Positions 1 to 6,380 of a stretch of DNA of 8,319 bases are shown piece by piece. Numbering within the stretch: the first letter of the stretch is position 1; every line of letters starts with the position of its first letter. The translations under genes were made by a program, and so were the position numbers. The notes below the pieces were generated by a model. The model was not told where the DNA came from, ran no database searches, and saw nothing but the letters and a program-made list of their open reading frames with translations. Source of the DNA: Chloroflexi bacterium RBG_16_72_14 (GTDB lineage Bacteria; Chloroflexota; Limnocylindria; Limnocylindrales; CSP1-4); the NCBI GenBank assembly GCA_001797035.1, contig MGOE01000153.1, forward strand, positions 31,179 through 39,497. Direction: 5' to 3'.

Positions 1-1
1 G

Positions 2-574
2 GACCAGGTGGAGGATCCTGCCGAGCTCCGGGCTCGCCAGCCGCTGACCTCGGGCGTCGGCCGCTACGGCCACACGCTCAGCCTCCAGTGGCTGGCGGAC
101 CGCGGGGCCACGCTCGTCGGCAGGATGCGGGGGCTCGATGGCGACGCGGTGCTCCTGGACGACACCGTGGCGGACTGCATCCGGTTCGGCGATGAGACCT
201 CCGCCAACGTCTCGCGCCTGCTGGACAAGGCGATCGAGGCCTCGGGGGCCGGCCTGCCGCCGCTCGAGGACGATCCCGCGGACGAGCCGCACCCGGACGC
301 GGGCTCGGTCCGCTCGCCGGCGCGCCTCGACCTGCGGGCGCTCGGCATCCGGACGGTCATCTGGGCGACGGGGGTCCGCGGCGAGTTCGGCTGGCTGCCC
401 GGACCTGTCCTGGATGCCGCGGGCGTGCCCCGCCACGAGGCCGGCAGCACGCCCCTCGCCGGCCTGTTCGTGCTCGGCTTCCCGTGGCTCATGCGGCGCG
501 CCTCCGGGATCGTCCACGGGATCGCGCAGGACGCCCAGCACATCGCCGATGGGGTCGCCGCCCGCGCGACCTGA
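2..574 (+). CDS. Flavin-containing monooxygenase-like FAD/NAD(P) oxidoreductase, C-terminal part (5' end outside window)
   Basis: The reading frame is open from the first bases of the window, so the gene is cut at its 5' end; the GTG at position 8 is internal, not a start. About 190 residues remain, ending at TGA 572-574. They match the C-terminal half of the CzcO-like 'flavoprotein involved in K+ transport' group of FMO-type oxidoreductases. The segment GRYGHTLSLQWLADRGA is followed by LVGR. Near the end is the ATGxR motif (WATGVRGEFGWLPGP), then a PGLF-like stretch (LAGLFVLGFPWLMRR) and a final GIAQDAQHIAD helix, which in the family closes the FAD site. The N-terminal GxGxxG Rossmann motifs must lie upstream of the window. 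The family oxidises small molecules using FAD and NADPH; the substrate cannot be inferred. The gene converges on the sugar kinase, with 46 bases between the stops. Confidence 0.82.
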   Translation, partial: DQVEDPAELRARQPLTSGVGRYGHTLSLQWLADRGATLVGRMRGLDGDAVLLDDTVADCIRFGDETSANVSRLLDKAIEASGAGLPPLEDDPADEPHPDAGSVRSPARLDLRALGIRTVIWATGVRGEFGWLPGPVLDAAGVPRHEAGSTPLAGLFVLGFPWLMRRASGIVHGIAQDAQHIADGVAARAT

Positions 575-620
575 CGCGGGCGAGGCTCCGTGACGGCCGG
601 CGCGATCCCGGCGCGACCGG

Positions 621-1721
621 TCAGCGCGCGACGCGGGTGGACGCCCCTCGAACCACCTGCTCGACCTCGGCCAGGGTCGCCGTCGAGGTGTCACCGGGCG
701 TGGTCATCGCCAGCGCGCCGTGCGCCGCGCCGTACTCGAGCGCCTCCGCCACGGGACGGCCGGTGAGCAGGCCGTAGATCAGGCCCGAGGCGAACGAGTC
801 GCCGCCGCCCACCCGGTCCAGGATCTCGAGGTCGGGCCGGGTCGTGGCGACGTGGAGCGCGCCGTCCGCCCAGCAGGCGGCGCCCCAGTCGTTGTGCGAC
901 GCCGTGCGCGCGCTGCGCAGCGTGGTGGCCACCAGGCGCAGGTCCGGGTAGGCAGCCGTGACCCGCCCCATCATCCGGCCGAAGCCCGCCGGGTCCAGCG
1001 ACGACAGGTCGGGGTCGAGCCCCTCCACCTCGAAGCCGAGCGCCGCGCCGAAGTCCTCCTCGTTGCCCAGCATCACGTCCACCAGCGGCGCCAGGGTCCG
1101 GTTGACCTCGCGCGCCCTCGCCTCGCCCCCGATCGCCTGCCACAGCGACGGCCGGTAGTTGAGGTCGTAGCTGACGACCGTCCCGTGGCGCTTCGCGGCC
1201 GCCATGGCCTCTGCCGCCACCAGCGCCGTGGACTCGCCGAGGGCCGCGAAGATCCCGCCGCAGTGGAACCAGCGCGCACCCTCCTCGCCGAAGATCCGGT
1301 CCCAGTCCACGTCGCCGGGCTGCAGCTGCGAGATCGCCGTGTGGCCGCGATCGGAGCAGCCCACGGCACCCCGCACGCCGAACCCGCGCTCGGTGAAGTT
1401 GAGGCCGTTCCGGACGCCCCGACCGACGCCGTCGTAGGGCACCCAGCGCAGGTGCGACAGGTCCACGCCGCCCTGGAGCATGAGGTCTTCGATCAGGCGT
1501 CCGACCGGGTTGTCGGCCAGCGCGGTCACGACCGTCGTCCGCATCCCGAAGCAGCGCCGGAGCCCGCGGGCGACGTTGTACTCGCCGCCGCCCTCCCAGG
1601 CGCGAAAGGTGCGGGTCGTGGCGATCCGCTCCTCGCCCGGGTCGAGCCGGAGCATCACCTCGCCGAGCGCCACGAGGTCCCAGCGGACGTCGGCCGCCGG
1701 CCGGATCGCGAGGTCCGTCAT
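621..1721 (-). CDS. kdgK: PfkB-family sugar kinase, probable 2-keto-3-deoxygluconate kinase
   Basis: A cytoplasmic ribokinase/PfkB-fold kinase of 366 residues, likely phosphorylating 2-keto-3-deoxygluconate to KDPG with ATP (Entner-Doudoroff and uronate breakdown). The N-terminal strand DLVALGEVMLRLDPG (about 15-29) is followed by the sugar-binding GGGEYNVARGL loop (44-54). SYDLNYRPSLW lies around D186, and the C-terminal PfkB signature DRVGGGDSFASG contains the catalytic Asp at about residue 308, which is intact. GGGD in place of GAGD, together with DLNYRPSLW, is typical of KDG kinases, but fructokinase or another acidic-sugar kinase is possible. The frame stays open 100 codons upstream to 2021. 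I chose ATG 1721 because the kinase fold starts just after it and the upstream part is Arg/Pro-rich with no family resemblance. No good Shine-Dalgarno site is seen. No aldolase or dehydratase gene is adjacent to confirm the pathway. Confidence 0.82.
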   Translation of the reverse strand: MTDLAIRPAADVRWDLVALGEVMLRLDPGEERIATTRTFRAWEGGGEYNVARGLRRCFGMRTTVVTALADNPVGRLIEDLMLQGGVDLSHLRWVPYDGVGRGVRNGLNFTERGFGVRGAVGCSDRGHTAISQLQPGDVDWDRIFGEEGARWFHCGGIFAALGESTALVAAEAMAAAKRHGTVVSYDLNYRPSLWQAIGGEARAREVNRTLAPLVDVMLGNEEDFGAALGFEVEGLDPDLSSLDPAGFGRMMGRVTAAYPDLRLVATTLRSARTASHNDWGAACWADGALHVATTRPDLEILDRVGGGDSFASGLIYGLLTGRPVAEALEYGAAHGALAMTTPGDTSTATLAEVEQVVRGASTRVAR

Positions 1722-1740
1722 GCGGCGCCCGGCCGCGAGG

Positions 1741-1768
1741 GGCTCGGCACGGGGCTCGGCACGGGGCT
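1741..1768. repeat. Tandem 12-bp repeat upstream of the sugar kinase
   Basis: Two exact copies of GGCTCGGCACGG (1741-1752 and 1753-1764) are followed by the first four bases of a third. The repeat lies 20-47 bases upstream of the kinase start. It may be replication slippage in GC-rich DNA or part of the control region; nothing in the sequence decides this. Confidence 0.75.
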
Positions 1769-2050
1769 GATGGGGCAGGGCACGATTGGCAGGTTCACGG
1801 CACGAGTGTCGGGCCGGGACATGCCCCTCGGCAAGAGCCCCGGATCTGACCGGGCCGCCTGATCCCCGAACTCGGGCCAGCTTGGTCGCTGCTCGCCCGC
1901 CGGAGCGCCGGATCGAGTGCCACGTGGGCCGGCTCCCGAGTGTCCAGCGCGTCGTCGCCTCGGCGTCGCATGGCGCCCTCGTGATCGTGGCAGCTGGGCC
2001 CGCTCCGCGTGGTGGAGGCACCCGTCGGCGCGCTCGAGGGCACTCGCGGC

Positions 2051-2056
2051 TAGGCT
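2051..2056 (+). promoter_or_regulatory. -10 box of a probable leaderless promoter for the GH18-like lipoprotein
   Basis: TAGGCT lies six bases before GTG 2063, so transcription would start at or next to the start codon. No Shine-Dalgarno sequence lies between them, which agrees with a leaderless mRNA. No convincing -35 hexamer is visible. This -10 box supports the choice of GTG 2063 as start. Confidence 0.5.
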
Positions 2057-2062
2057 GTCACG

Positions 2063-3310
2063 GTGCACCGCCGACACGCCGCCCGCCTGGGGCTCGTCGT
2101 CGCGCTCGTCCTGGCCACCCTCGCGGGCTGCGGACCCGCGCCGGACGACGGATCGCCGCTCGCCTCATCGCCGCTCGCCGAATCGCCGTCCAGCGCCGTC
2201 CCGTCCGGCCCGGCCGGCGCCTCGCCGCGCCCGGTCCCGGGCACCGAGGTCTACGGCTTCCTGCCGTACTGGGAGATGGACGAGGGGATCGCCGCGCACG
2301 TCGCCGGCACCCGGCTCACGACGCTCGCCCTGTTCAGCGTCACGCATGCCAGCAGTGGCGCGCTCAACGCGGGCCAGCGCGGCTACCGGGCGATCACGGG
2401 CGAGGTGGGACGCCGGCTGATCAGCGAGGCCCACGAGCGCGGGACACGCGTCGAGATCGTGTATACGAGCTTCGGGATCGGCCGAAACCGCCGGTTCCTC
2501 GAGGATCTCGCGCTCCAGGACGCGACGATCGCGTCGCTGGTCGCGCTGGCCGGCGAGATCGGCGTGGACGGGGTCAACGTGGACATCGAGGCGCTGGACC
2601 CGCTGCTGGTGCCCGCCTACGGGGCGTTCGTGGGACGCCTGCGCGAGGCCGTGGTGGCCGCGGACCCGGGCGACGAGGTCTCGGCCGCGACCGGCGCCGG
2701 CGGGGTCGGCGCGACCATGGCCGCGGCGGCCACCGCGGCCGGCGCCGACCGGATCTTCCTCATGGGTTACGACTACCGGACGGCCGGCTCGTCGCCGGGC
2801 GCATCAGCGCCCCTCGATCGGCGCGACGGCGACGGCAAGGACCTCGCCTGGTCGCTGGACCTGTACGCGGCCCTGGGCGTGCCGGCGGAGCGGACCATCC
2901 TCGGGCTGCCGCTGTACGGCGTGACCTGGCCGGTCGCGGGCCCCGTGGTCGGCGCCCCGGAGACCGGCCGCGGTGAGACCTGGATCCCGCGCCGGAACCT
3001 CGAGCTGCTGACCGATCCGGACGTCGCCCCGGTCCGCGACGAGGTCGAGCAGGTCGAGGTCTACCTGCTCGGCTCGGACGGGAGCATGGGCCCGCCGGCA
3101 TCCGAGGCGACGCCACCCGCCGGATCGGCCGCGGACGTCCGCTGGGAGGCGATCTACGTGGATTCGCCGGCGACCCTCGCGCCCAAGCTCGCCCTCGCCC
3201 GGGATCGGGGCCTGGCCGGGTCGGGCTTCTGGGCGATCGGCTACGAGCGGGGGCTGCCCGGCTACACGGACCTCATCGCGCGCTTCGCGGCCGGCGACGC
3301 GTTGGACTGA
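2063..3310 (+). CDS. Secreted lipoprotein with GH18 (chitinase/YaaH-like) glycoside hydrolase domain
   Basis: A 415-residue precursor. A basic N-terminus and hydrophobic core lead to a lipobox, LAGC, with the lipidated Cys at 23, so the mature protein should be anchored outside the membrane. A Ser/Pro/Ala linker (about 24-60) precedes a TIM-barrel domain beginning VYGFLPYWEMDEG. The GH18 active-site strand is DGVNVDIE (169-176), with D174 and the acid E176 present and Asn172 where chitinases usually have Asp. MGYDYR (234-239) and the late-barrel GFWAIGYE with W390 also fit GH18. Such proteins cleave GlcNAc-containing polymers such as chitin or peptidoglycan, or act as catalytically weak binding proteins. 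The DGVN form is closer to spore-cortex YaaH/SleL-like enzymes than to classical chitinases. No LysM or carbohydrate-binding module is evident. The gene appears to be a single unit, convergent with the cyclase 53 bases away. Confidence 0.85.
   Translation: MHRRHAARLGLVVALVLATLAGCGPAPDDGSPLASSPLAESPSSAVPSGPAGASPRPVPGTEVYGFLPYWEMDEGIAAHVAGTRLTTLALFSVTHASSGALNAGQRGYRAITGEVGRRLISEAHERGTRVEIVYTSFGIGRNRRFLEDLALQDATIASLVALAGEIGVDGVNVDIEALDPLLVPAYGAFVGRLREAVVAADPGDEVSAATGAGGVGATMAAAATAAGADRIFLMGYDYRTAGSSPGASAPLDRRDGDGKDLAWSLDLYAALGVPAERTILGLPLYGVTWPVAGPVVGAPETGRGETWIPRRNLELLTDPDVAPVRDEVEQVEVYLLGSDGSMGPPASEATPPAGSAADVRWEAIYVDSPATLAPKLALARDRGLAGSGFWAIGYERGLPGYTDLIARFAAGDALD
2152..2190 (+). repeat. 15-bp coding repeat in the lipoprotein linker
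   Basis: Two near-identical 15-base units (2152-2166 and 2167-2181) and a partial third encode SPLAS-SPLAE-SPSSA just after the lipidated Cys. They form a flexible Ser/Pro tether between the membrane anchor and the GH18 domain and probably vary in number between strains. Confidence 0.7.
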
Positions 3311-3363
3311 CCCGCCGCCTCAAGCGGAGGTACCCCGTCGCCGTCCCGTGGTCCCTGCCACCG

Positions 3364-4719
3364 TCACCCGCCAATCGTGGGCCGTGCCGCGTCCCCGGCG
3401 GGCTCACCGACCACGGTCGTCGCGCCTGCCCGTCCGGTGAGGAACCAGGTCGGGGTGGGACCCTTGCCCTTGATGTCGACGAGACCACGAGCCTCGAACC
3501 GGAACGCGCCCTCGAGCCGCTCCCGCACTGCGTGCGTCACCTGGACCCGCCCCGGCACGCCGTGTGACTCCATCCGGCTGGCCAGGTTCACGGTGTCCCC
3601 CCAGATGTCGTAGATGAACTTGCGCGTGCCGATGACGCCGGCCACGACCGGCCCGCGATGCAGGCCGATCCGGAAGGCGATGCCCAGCCTGACGGCGGCC
3701 TCGATGCGGCCGACCGTGTCGGCGAGCTCGAGCGCCATCGCGGCCATCCGGGCCGTGTGGTCGTCCATGCGCTCGGACAGCCCGCCCACCACCATGTACG
3801 CGTCGCCGATGGTCTTCACCTTCTCGAGCCCGTAGCGGTCGACCAGGTCGTCGAACGCCGTGAACACCTCGTTCAGGACGCCGACCAGCTCGGTCGGCGA
3901 CAGGTTCGACGACAGACGGGTGAACTCGACGATGTCGGCGAACAGCAGAGTGACGTCGTCGAACCGGTCGGCGATCAGCGGTTCGCCCTCCCGCAGCCGC
4001 CGGGCGATCGGCTCCGGGAGGATGTTGAGCAGCAGGCGCTCGTTCTCGCGTGCCAGCCTCTCCCGCTCCCGGATGGCCGTGATCTCGGTCCCGTACACGT
4101 TCACGAAGCCGAACTCCGGGACGTCCACGGCCAGCAGCGCAAACGAGCGCTCGCCGGCCTCGATCTCGAGCGACGCCGGATCCGCGGTTGCCGCGCGTGC
4201 GAGCAGCGCCCGGCGGAGATCGGCCGGCAGGCATTCACCGATCCTCAGGCCCAGGCCGCCGATCAGGTGCGCGCTCGCCGGGTTCGCGTACACCAGCGTC
4301 CCGTCGGGGCGGATGCGGAACACCGGGTTGGGGTTCTGGTCGGGAAACTTGACGATCGCCCGCTCCGCGGTGACGTCCATCCCGTACAGGTTCGTGAACC
4401 CGAGATCCGGGATCGGTACCGGCCACAGGGCGTAGGTCCGGCTGTCCCAGGCGAACTCGACGAACCCCCGTGACGATGCGACGGCCGCGAAGCGGTCGAG
4501 CACGTCCGGCGCCAGCCGGTCACCGAGGGCCGTCCCGAAGGCCTTCACCACGCCGGCGCTCGCCGGGTTCGCGTAGATCAGGCGCCCGTCGTCATCGAAC
4601 CGCAGCACCGGGTTCGGATTGTCGTCCGGAAAGCGGTTGATCGCGGAGACCTGGGCGCCCGTCAGCAGGCCTCCGCGGACGTGACGCTCGGCTGACCCAC
4701 CGGGGACGCGGCTTGCCAT
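3364..4719 (-). CDS. Class III adenylate cyclase with two tandem PAS-like sensor modules
   Basis: A 451-residue soluble protein with no membrane segment. Two PAS-like modules lie at about 27-118 and 122-215. Each begins FPDxNPNPVxR, continues through DGxLxYANPASA and ends GFxNxYGxxxT. A charged helix (about 216-243, containing ENERLLLNILPEPIARRL) is the usual signalling linker. The cyclase domain (about 250-430) has both metal Asp residues (D262 in LFADIVEFT, D306 in KTIGDAYM), K302 and D371 in YDIWGD, the pair that selects adenine over guanine, and N378/R382 in NLASRM. All catalytic residues are therefore present; as a homodimer it should make cAMP from ATP. The ligand of the PAS modules is unknown. 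ATG 4719 is preceded by a -10 box at leaderless spacing. The gene is divergent from tetR across 110 bases. Confidence 0.9.
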   Translation of the reverse strand: MASRVPGGSAERHVRGGLLTGAQVSAINRFPDDNPNPVLRFDDDGRLIYANPASAGVVKAFGTALGDRLAPDVLDRFAAVASSRGFVEFAWDSRTYALWPVPIPDLGFTNLYGMDVTAERAIVKFPDQNPNPVFRIRPDGTLVYANPASAHLIGGLGLRIGECLPADLRRALLARAATADPASLEIEAGERSFALLAVDVPEFGFVNVYGTEITAIRERERLARENERLLLNILPEPIARRLREGEPLIADRFDDVTLLFADIVEFTRLSSNLSPTELVGVLNEVFTAFDDLVDRYGLEKVKTIGDAYMVVGGLSERMDDHTARMAAMALELADTVGRIEAAVRLGIAFRIGLHRGPVVAGVIGTRKFIYDIWGDTVNLASRMESHGVPGRVQVTHAVRERLEGAFRFEARGLVDIKGKGPTPTWFLTGRAGATTVVGEPAGDAARPTIGG

Positions 4720-4726
4720 GGTGAGG

Positions 4727-4732
4727 ATCGTA
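4727..4732 (-). promoter_or_regulatory. -10 box of a probable leaderless promoter for the cyclase
   Basis: On the minus strand TACGAT is followed by seven bases and ATG 4719, so the transcript should start at or beside the start codon. No Shine-Dalgarno sequence lies between. No -35 hexamer sits at the usual 17-base spacing; a TTGACG on this strand (4745-4740) is only seven bases from the -10 box and is too close to serve. Confidence 0.5.
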
Positions 4733-4762
4733 GGGCGTCCGTCAACGGCGCGATCAGCGCCA

Positions 4763-4786
4763 TTGACTGAGTCGCCATTCAGTGAA
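4763..4786. promoter_or_regulatory. Operator-like inverted repeat 1 upstream of tetR
   Basis: TTGACTGA-N8-TCAGTGAA is a palindrome with 7 of 8 arm positions paired. It covers the putative -35 box and spacer of the tetR promoter. Its size and position are typical of a TetR-family operator. It also lies about 30 bases upstream of the -10 box of the divergent cyclase, so one repressor could affect both genes. Confidence 0.6.
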
Positions 4787-4791
4787 AGACT
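4763..4791 (+). promoter_or_regulatory. Putative promoter of the TetR-family regulator
   Basis: TTGACT (4763-4768), a near-consensus -35, is followed after exactly 17 bases by AAGACT (4786-4791) as a weak -10. The start point would fall near 4798, leaving a leader of about 30 bases with a Shine-Dalgarno site. The promoter is overlaid by an inverted repeat, as expected for autorepression. Confidence 0.45.
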
Positions 4792-4794
4792 GCA

Positions 4795-4810
4795 GACTGA
4801 ACACTCAGTC
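4795..4810. promoter_or_regulatory. Operator-like inverted repeat 2 upstream of tetR
   Basis: GACTGA-N4-TCAGTC has perfect six-base arms and uses the same half-site as repeat 1 but with a shorter spacer. It sits on the expected tetR transcription start, with its centre 28 bases from that of repeat 1. In addition TGACTGAGT (4764-4772) and ACTCAGTCA (4803-4811) form a perfect nine-base inverted repeat spanning both sites. Confidence 0.55.
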
Positions 4811-4814
4811 AGCG

Positions 4815-4820
4815 AAGGAG
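4815..4820 (+). promoter_or_regulatory. Shine-Dalgarno site of tetR
   Basis: AAGGAG lies nine bases before ATG 4830. It decides the start codon against the in-frame GTG at 4782. Confidence 0.7.
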
Positions 4821-4829
4821 TCGCTCACG

Positions 4830-5450
4830 ATGGCACCCCGCACGAGCGAGAGCGGCGACCAGGCGCGACGGGCCAGCCGCGCACGGATCCTCGATGCCGC
4901 GCTGGCGCTGTTCGCGGAGCGCGGCTTCGCGGCATGCCGGGTCGCCGACGTCGCCCGCCAGGCGGGCATGAGCCCGGGAAACGTGTACTGGCACTTCGAC
5001 TCGAAGGAGGACATCCTGCGCGCGCTCCTCACCGAGGGGTTCGGCAGGCTGGAGGCGATGACCGCCGCGGTCGCCGACGAGTACGGACCCGCCCGCCGGA
5101 AGCTGGACATCCTGGTGGACCGCACCCTCGAGCTGTACGAGCGCAACAGCCAGTTCACGGTCATCCTCGGCGGCCTGATGGGCGAGGGCGGCCGAGCCCT
5201 CTTGCGCTCGCTCGGGTTCGACATCGACGAGATCGGCGGCCGGTCCCACGCCAACCTCCGACGCGTGTTCTCGGAGGCCCGCACGGAGGCCGCGATCATC
5301 GCCTCGGCGGACCCCGACCTCCTCGTCGCGTTCTACCTCGCGTTCTTCAACGGCCTCGTCATCAGCTACGGCGGCCTGTGGCCGACGGTGCCCCACGACG
5401 TCCTCCGCGATGCCGCACTGCGCCTGGTGGGATACCGGCCGGCCGGGTAG
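4830..5450 (+). CDS. TetR/AcrR-family transcriptional regulator
   Basis: A 206-residue DNA-binding repressor. The N-terminal helix SRARILDAALALFAERGF (16-33) leads into a helix-turn-helix (about 37-56) with VADVARQAGMSPGNVYWHF, followed by SKEDIL; this is the standard TetR signature. The remaining 140 residues form the variable ligand-binding and dimer domain, which gives no hint of the effector. ATG 4830 was chosen because AAGGAG (4815-4820) lies nine bases upstream. A GTG at 4782 in the same frame would put the start inside the promoter and operators. Two inverted repeats directly upstream argue for autorepression. The divergent cyclase is the most likely other target; the secreted protein downstream is 218 bases away and may be independent. 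Confidence 0.9.
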   Translation: MAPRTSESGDQARRASRARILDAALALFAERGFAACRVADVARQAGMSPGNVYWHFDSKEDILRALLTEGFGRLEAMTAAVADEYGPARRKLDILVDRTLELYERNSQFTVILGGLMGEGGRALLRSLGFDIDEIGGRSHANLRRVFSEARTEAAIIASADPDLLVAFYLAFFNGLVISYGGLWPTVPHDVLRDAALRLVGYRPAG

Positions 5451-5484
5451 TCCGTGGCGAATGGGCTCGCATCGGCCGGCGAGT

Positions 5485-5503
5485 CGCCGCTCGCGGGGCG
5501 GCG
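5485..5503 (+). terminator. Possible hairpin terminator after tetR
   Basis: CGCCGC and GCGGCG pair around a seven-base loop, 34 bases after the tetR stop. No T-run follows, and in DNA this GC-rich such short hairpins arise by chance, so support is weak. The rest of 5451-5668 holds no recognisable gene. Confidence 0.25.
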
Positions 5504-5668
5504 GGCGCGAGGACCGGCGCACCCGTCCGCCTGCAGGACTGTCGGCGGGACCCTGACCGCGCTCGATCGGTGCCCTCGCGCACCGGAATCTGCCGCCGGG
5601 ACGGCACCCTGTGTCGAAACGGCCGACTGGTCCTTGATTCGGCAAGGTGACGGGGAGACACTCCGCCC

Positions 5669-6250
5669 GTGCCGCGATCAGGTCGCTCAACTCTCGGTCT
5701 CGGAACCGGCGCGGTCGCCGTGGCGGCGATCCTCGCGCTGGCCGTGGCGATCCCGGCCGTCGGCCAGGACCCGACTCCCACCCCTGCGCCTGCCGCGAGC
5801 GAGAAGCCGGGCAAGGGCCCCAAGGCCGACAAGGCCCCCAGGGTGCCGGCGGTCTCGATCTCCGTCTTGGGCCGCGTGGGCACCAGGACCGACGCCGACG
5901 GCGACACCGCCTACACCCTGACCGTGGGCTCGACCGTGTATGCACTCCACGTCGGGCCGCCGTGGTGGTGGGGCGAGGACCATCCGCTCAAGGACCTCGT
6001 GGGCAAGACCATCGCGATCACGGGCGAGCGTGCCCAGGGCTCCACGGACGTCGACGTGTTCACCGTCGACGGCAAGGCGGTTCGCGAGGCCGGGCGGCCG
6101 CCGTGGGCGGGGGGCTGGAAGGCCGTCGGCGAGCGGCACCCGGGCTGGTCCCAGTGGAAGGCCGACAGGTTCGCCGAGAAGCTCCCGCGGAAGGGCGTCG
6201 GCCGTCCGCCGTGGGCCGGCCCAACGACGCCCGAGGACGCCGGCGACTGA
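5669..6250 (+). CDS. Secreted PPW-motif protein of unknown function
   Basis: A 193-residue precursor. A basic N-terminus and hydrophobic segment (about 9-31) form a signal peptide, probably cut after AVG-32 before QDPTP. A Pro/Lys/Ala linker (33-60) follows, then a compact domain (about 61-138) of alternating strands with VGKTIAITGE, resembling a small OB-fold or DUF5666-like beta-barrel. A Trp-rich tail (139-193) follows. GPPWWWG (96-102) and two copies of GRPPWAG (142-148, 178-184) are the striking motifs, along with HPGWSQWK (157-164). I do not recognise an enzymatic motif; extracellular binding or a cell-wall role is only a guess. GTG 5669 fits the signal peptide. GGGGAG (5652-5657) is a possible ribosome site 11 bases upstream; alternatively GACACT (5657-5662) could be a weak leaderless -10 box. 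Confidence 0.72.
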   Translation: MPRSGRSTLGLGTGAVAVAAILALAVAIPAVGQDPTPTPAPAASEKPGKGPKADKAPRVPAVSISVLGRVGTRTDADGDTAYTLTVGSTVYALHVGPPWWWGEDHPLKDLVGKTIAITGERAQGSTDVDVFTVDGKAVREAGRPPWAGGWKAVGERHPGWSQWKADRFAEKLPRKGVGRPPWAGPTTPEDAGD

Positions 6251-6258
6251 CGCGTTGA

Positions 6259-6285
6259 TCGCCCGGCCCGGAGCTCGCCGGGCGA
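6259..6285 (+). terminator. Hairpin after the PPW protein, likely terminator
   Basis: TCGCCCGGC and GCCGGGCGA form a perfect nine-base stem around a nine-base loop, starting eight bases after the stop codon at 6250. There is no T-run, which is common for terminators in GC-rich genomes. It separates the secreted protein from the redox operon. Confidence 0.5.
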
Positions 6286-6367
6286 ACCCGCGTCCCCGAT
6301 TGGTGCCCCGCGGTCCGCCCACGCGCGCGACGGCGAAACCTTTGCCCCTCGCGGCGCCTCAGGTCGA

Positions 6368-6373
6368 TAGACC
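6368..6373 (+). promoter_or_regulatory. -10 box of a probable leaderless promoter for the redox operon
   Basis: TAGACC is followed by seven bases and an in-frame GTG at 6381. The spacing equals that seen before the cyclase. It supports 6381 as the start of the NuoF-like gene. No good -35 hexamer is present; TTGCCC at 6342-6347 is 20 bases away. Confidence 0.4.
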
Positions 6374-6380
6374 CCGGGCG

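Larger units (their letters stand above)
1722..2062. other. Divergent intergenic region between the sugar kinase and the GH18-like lipoprotein
   Basis: This 341-base stretch separates two divergent genes. I see no supported coding sequence in it. Open frames cross it on both strands, but they are Arg/Pro/Ser-rich and continue as shadows of the flanking genes. It holds a short tandem repeat next to the kinase start (1741-1768) and two small palindromes: CCCGG-N6-CCGGG at 1839-1854 and CCCGA-AC-TCGGG at 1865-1876. A -10 box for the lipoprotein lies at its right end. No clear -10 element for the kinase was found. Confidence 0.6.

Noticed and set aside
575..620. Bidirectional terminator between the oxidoreductase and sugar kinase
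   Set aside because: TGAC...CCGG can pair with CCGGTCA only with a three-base bulge; too weak to call.
720..1862. Plus-strand open frame (380 codons) opposite the sugar kinase
   Set aside because: Antisense shadow of a gene with intact PfkB signatures.
1722..2021. 100-codon N-terminal extension of the sugar kinase
   Set aside because: Composition is Arg/Pro/Ala-rich and unlike kinases, and the kinase fold begins right after ATG 1721.
1786..2976. Plus-strand open frame (396 codons) across the divergent gap and GH18 gene
   Set aside because: Almost entirely Arg/Gly/Ala/Pro, and out of frame with the well-supported lipoprotein.
3311..3363. Bidirectional terminator between the convergent lipoprotein and cyclase genes
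   Set aside because: Only four-base stems could be drawn (such as CCTC/GAGG), which is not above chance at this GC content.
4740..4745. TTGACG on the minus strand as the -35 of the cyclase promoter
   Set aside because: Only seven bases separate it from the -10 box; about 17 are needed.
4782..4829. Earlier GTG start for tetR at 4782
   Set aside because: It would place the coding start inside the operator and promoter. AAGGAG before ATG 4830 is a better site, and the extra 16 residues are not TetR-like.
4809..5945. Minus-strand open frame (378 codons) opposite tetR and the PPW gene
   Set aside because: It spans two real genes and their gap, has shadow-like composition and carries no recognisable motif.
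5940..6380. Upstream extension of the NuoF-like reading frame by 147 codons
   Set aside because: It overlaps the PPW protein in another frame, is Arg/Ser/Pro-rich with no family resemblance, and crosses a likely terminator hairpin. The conserved part begins after 6381.
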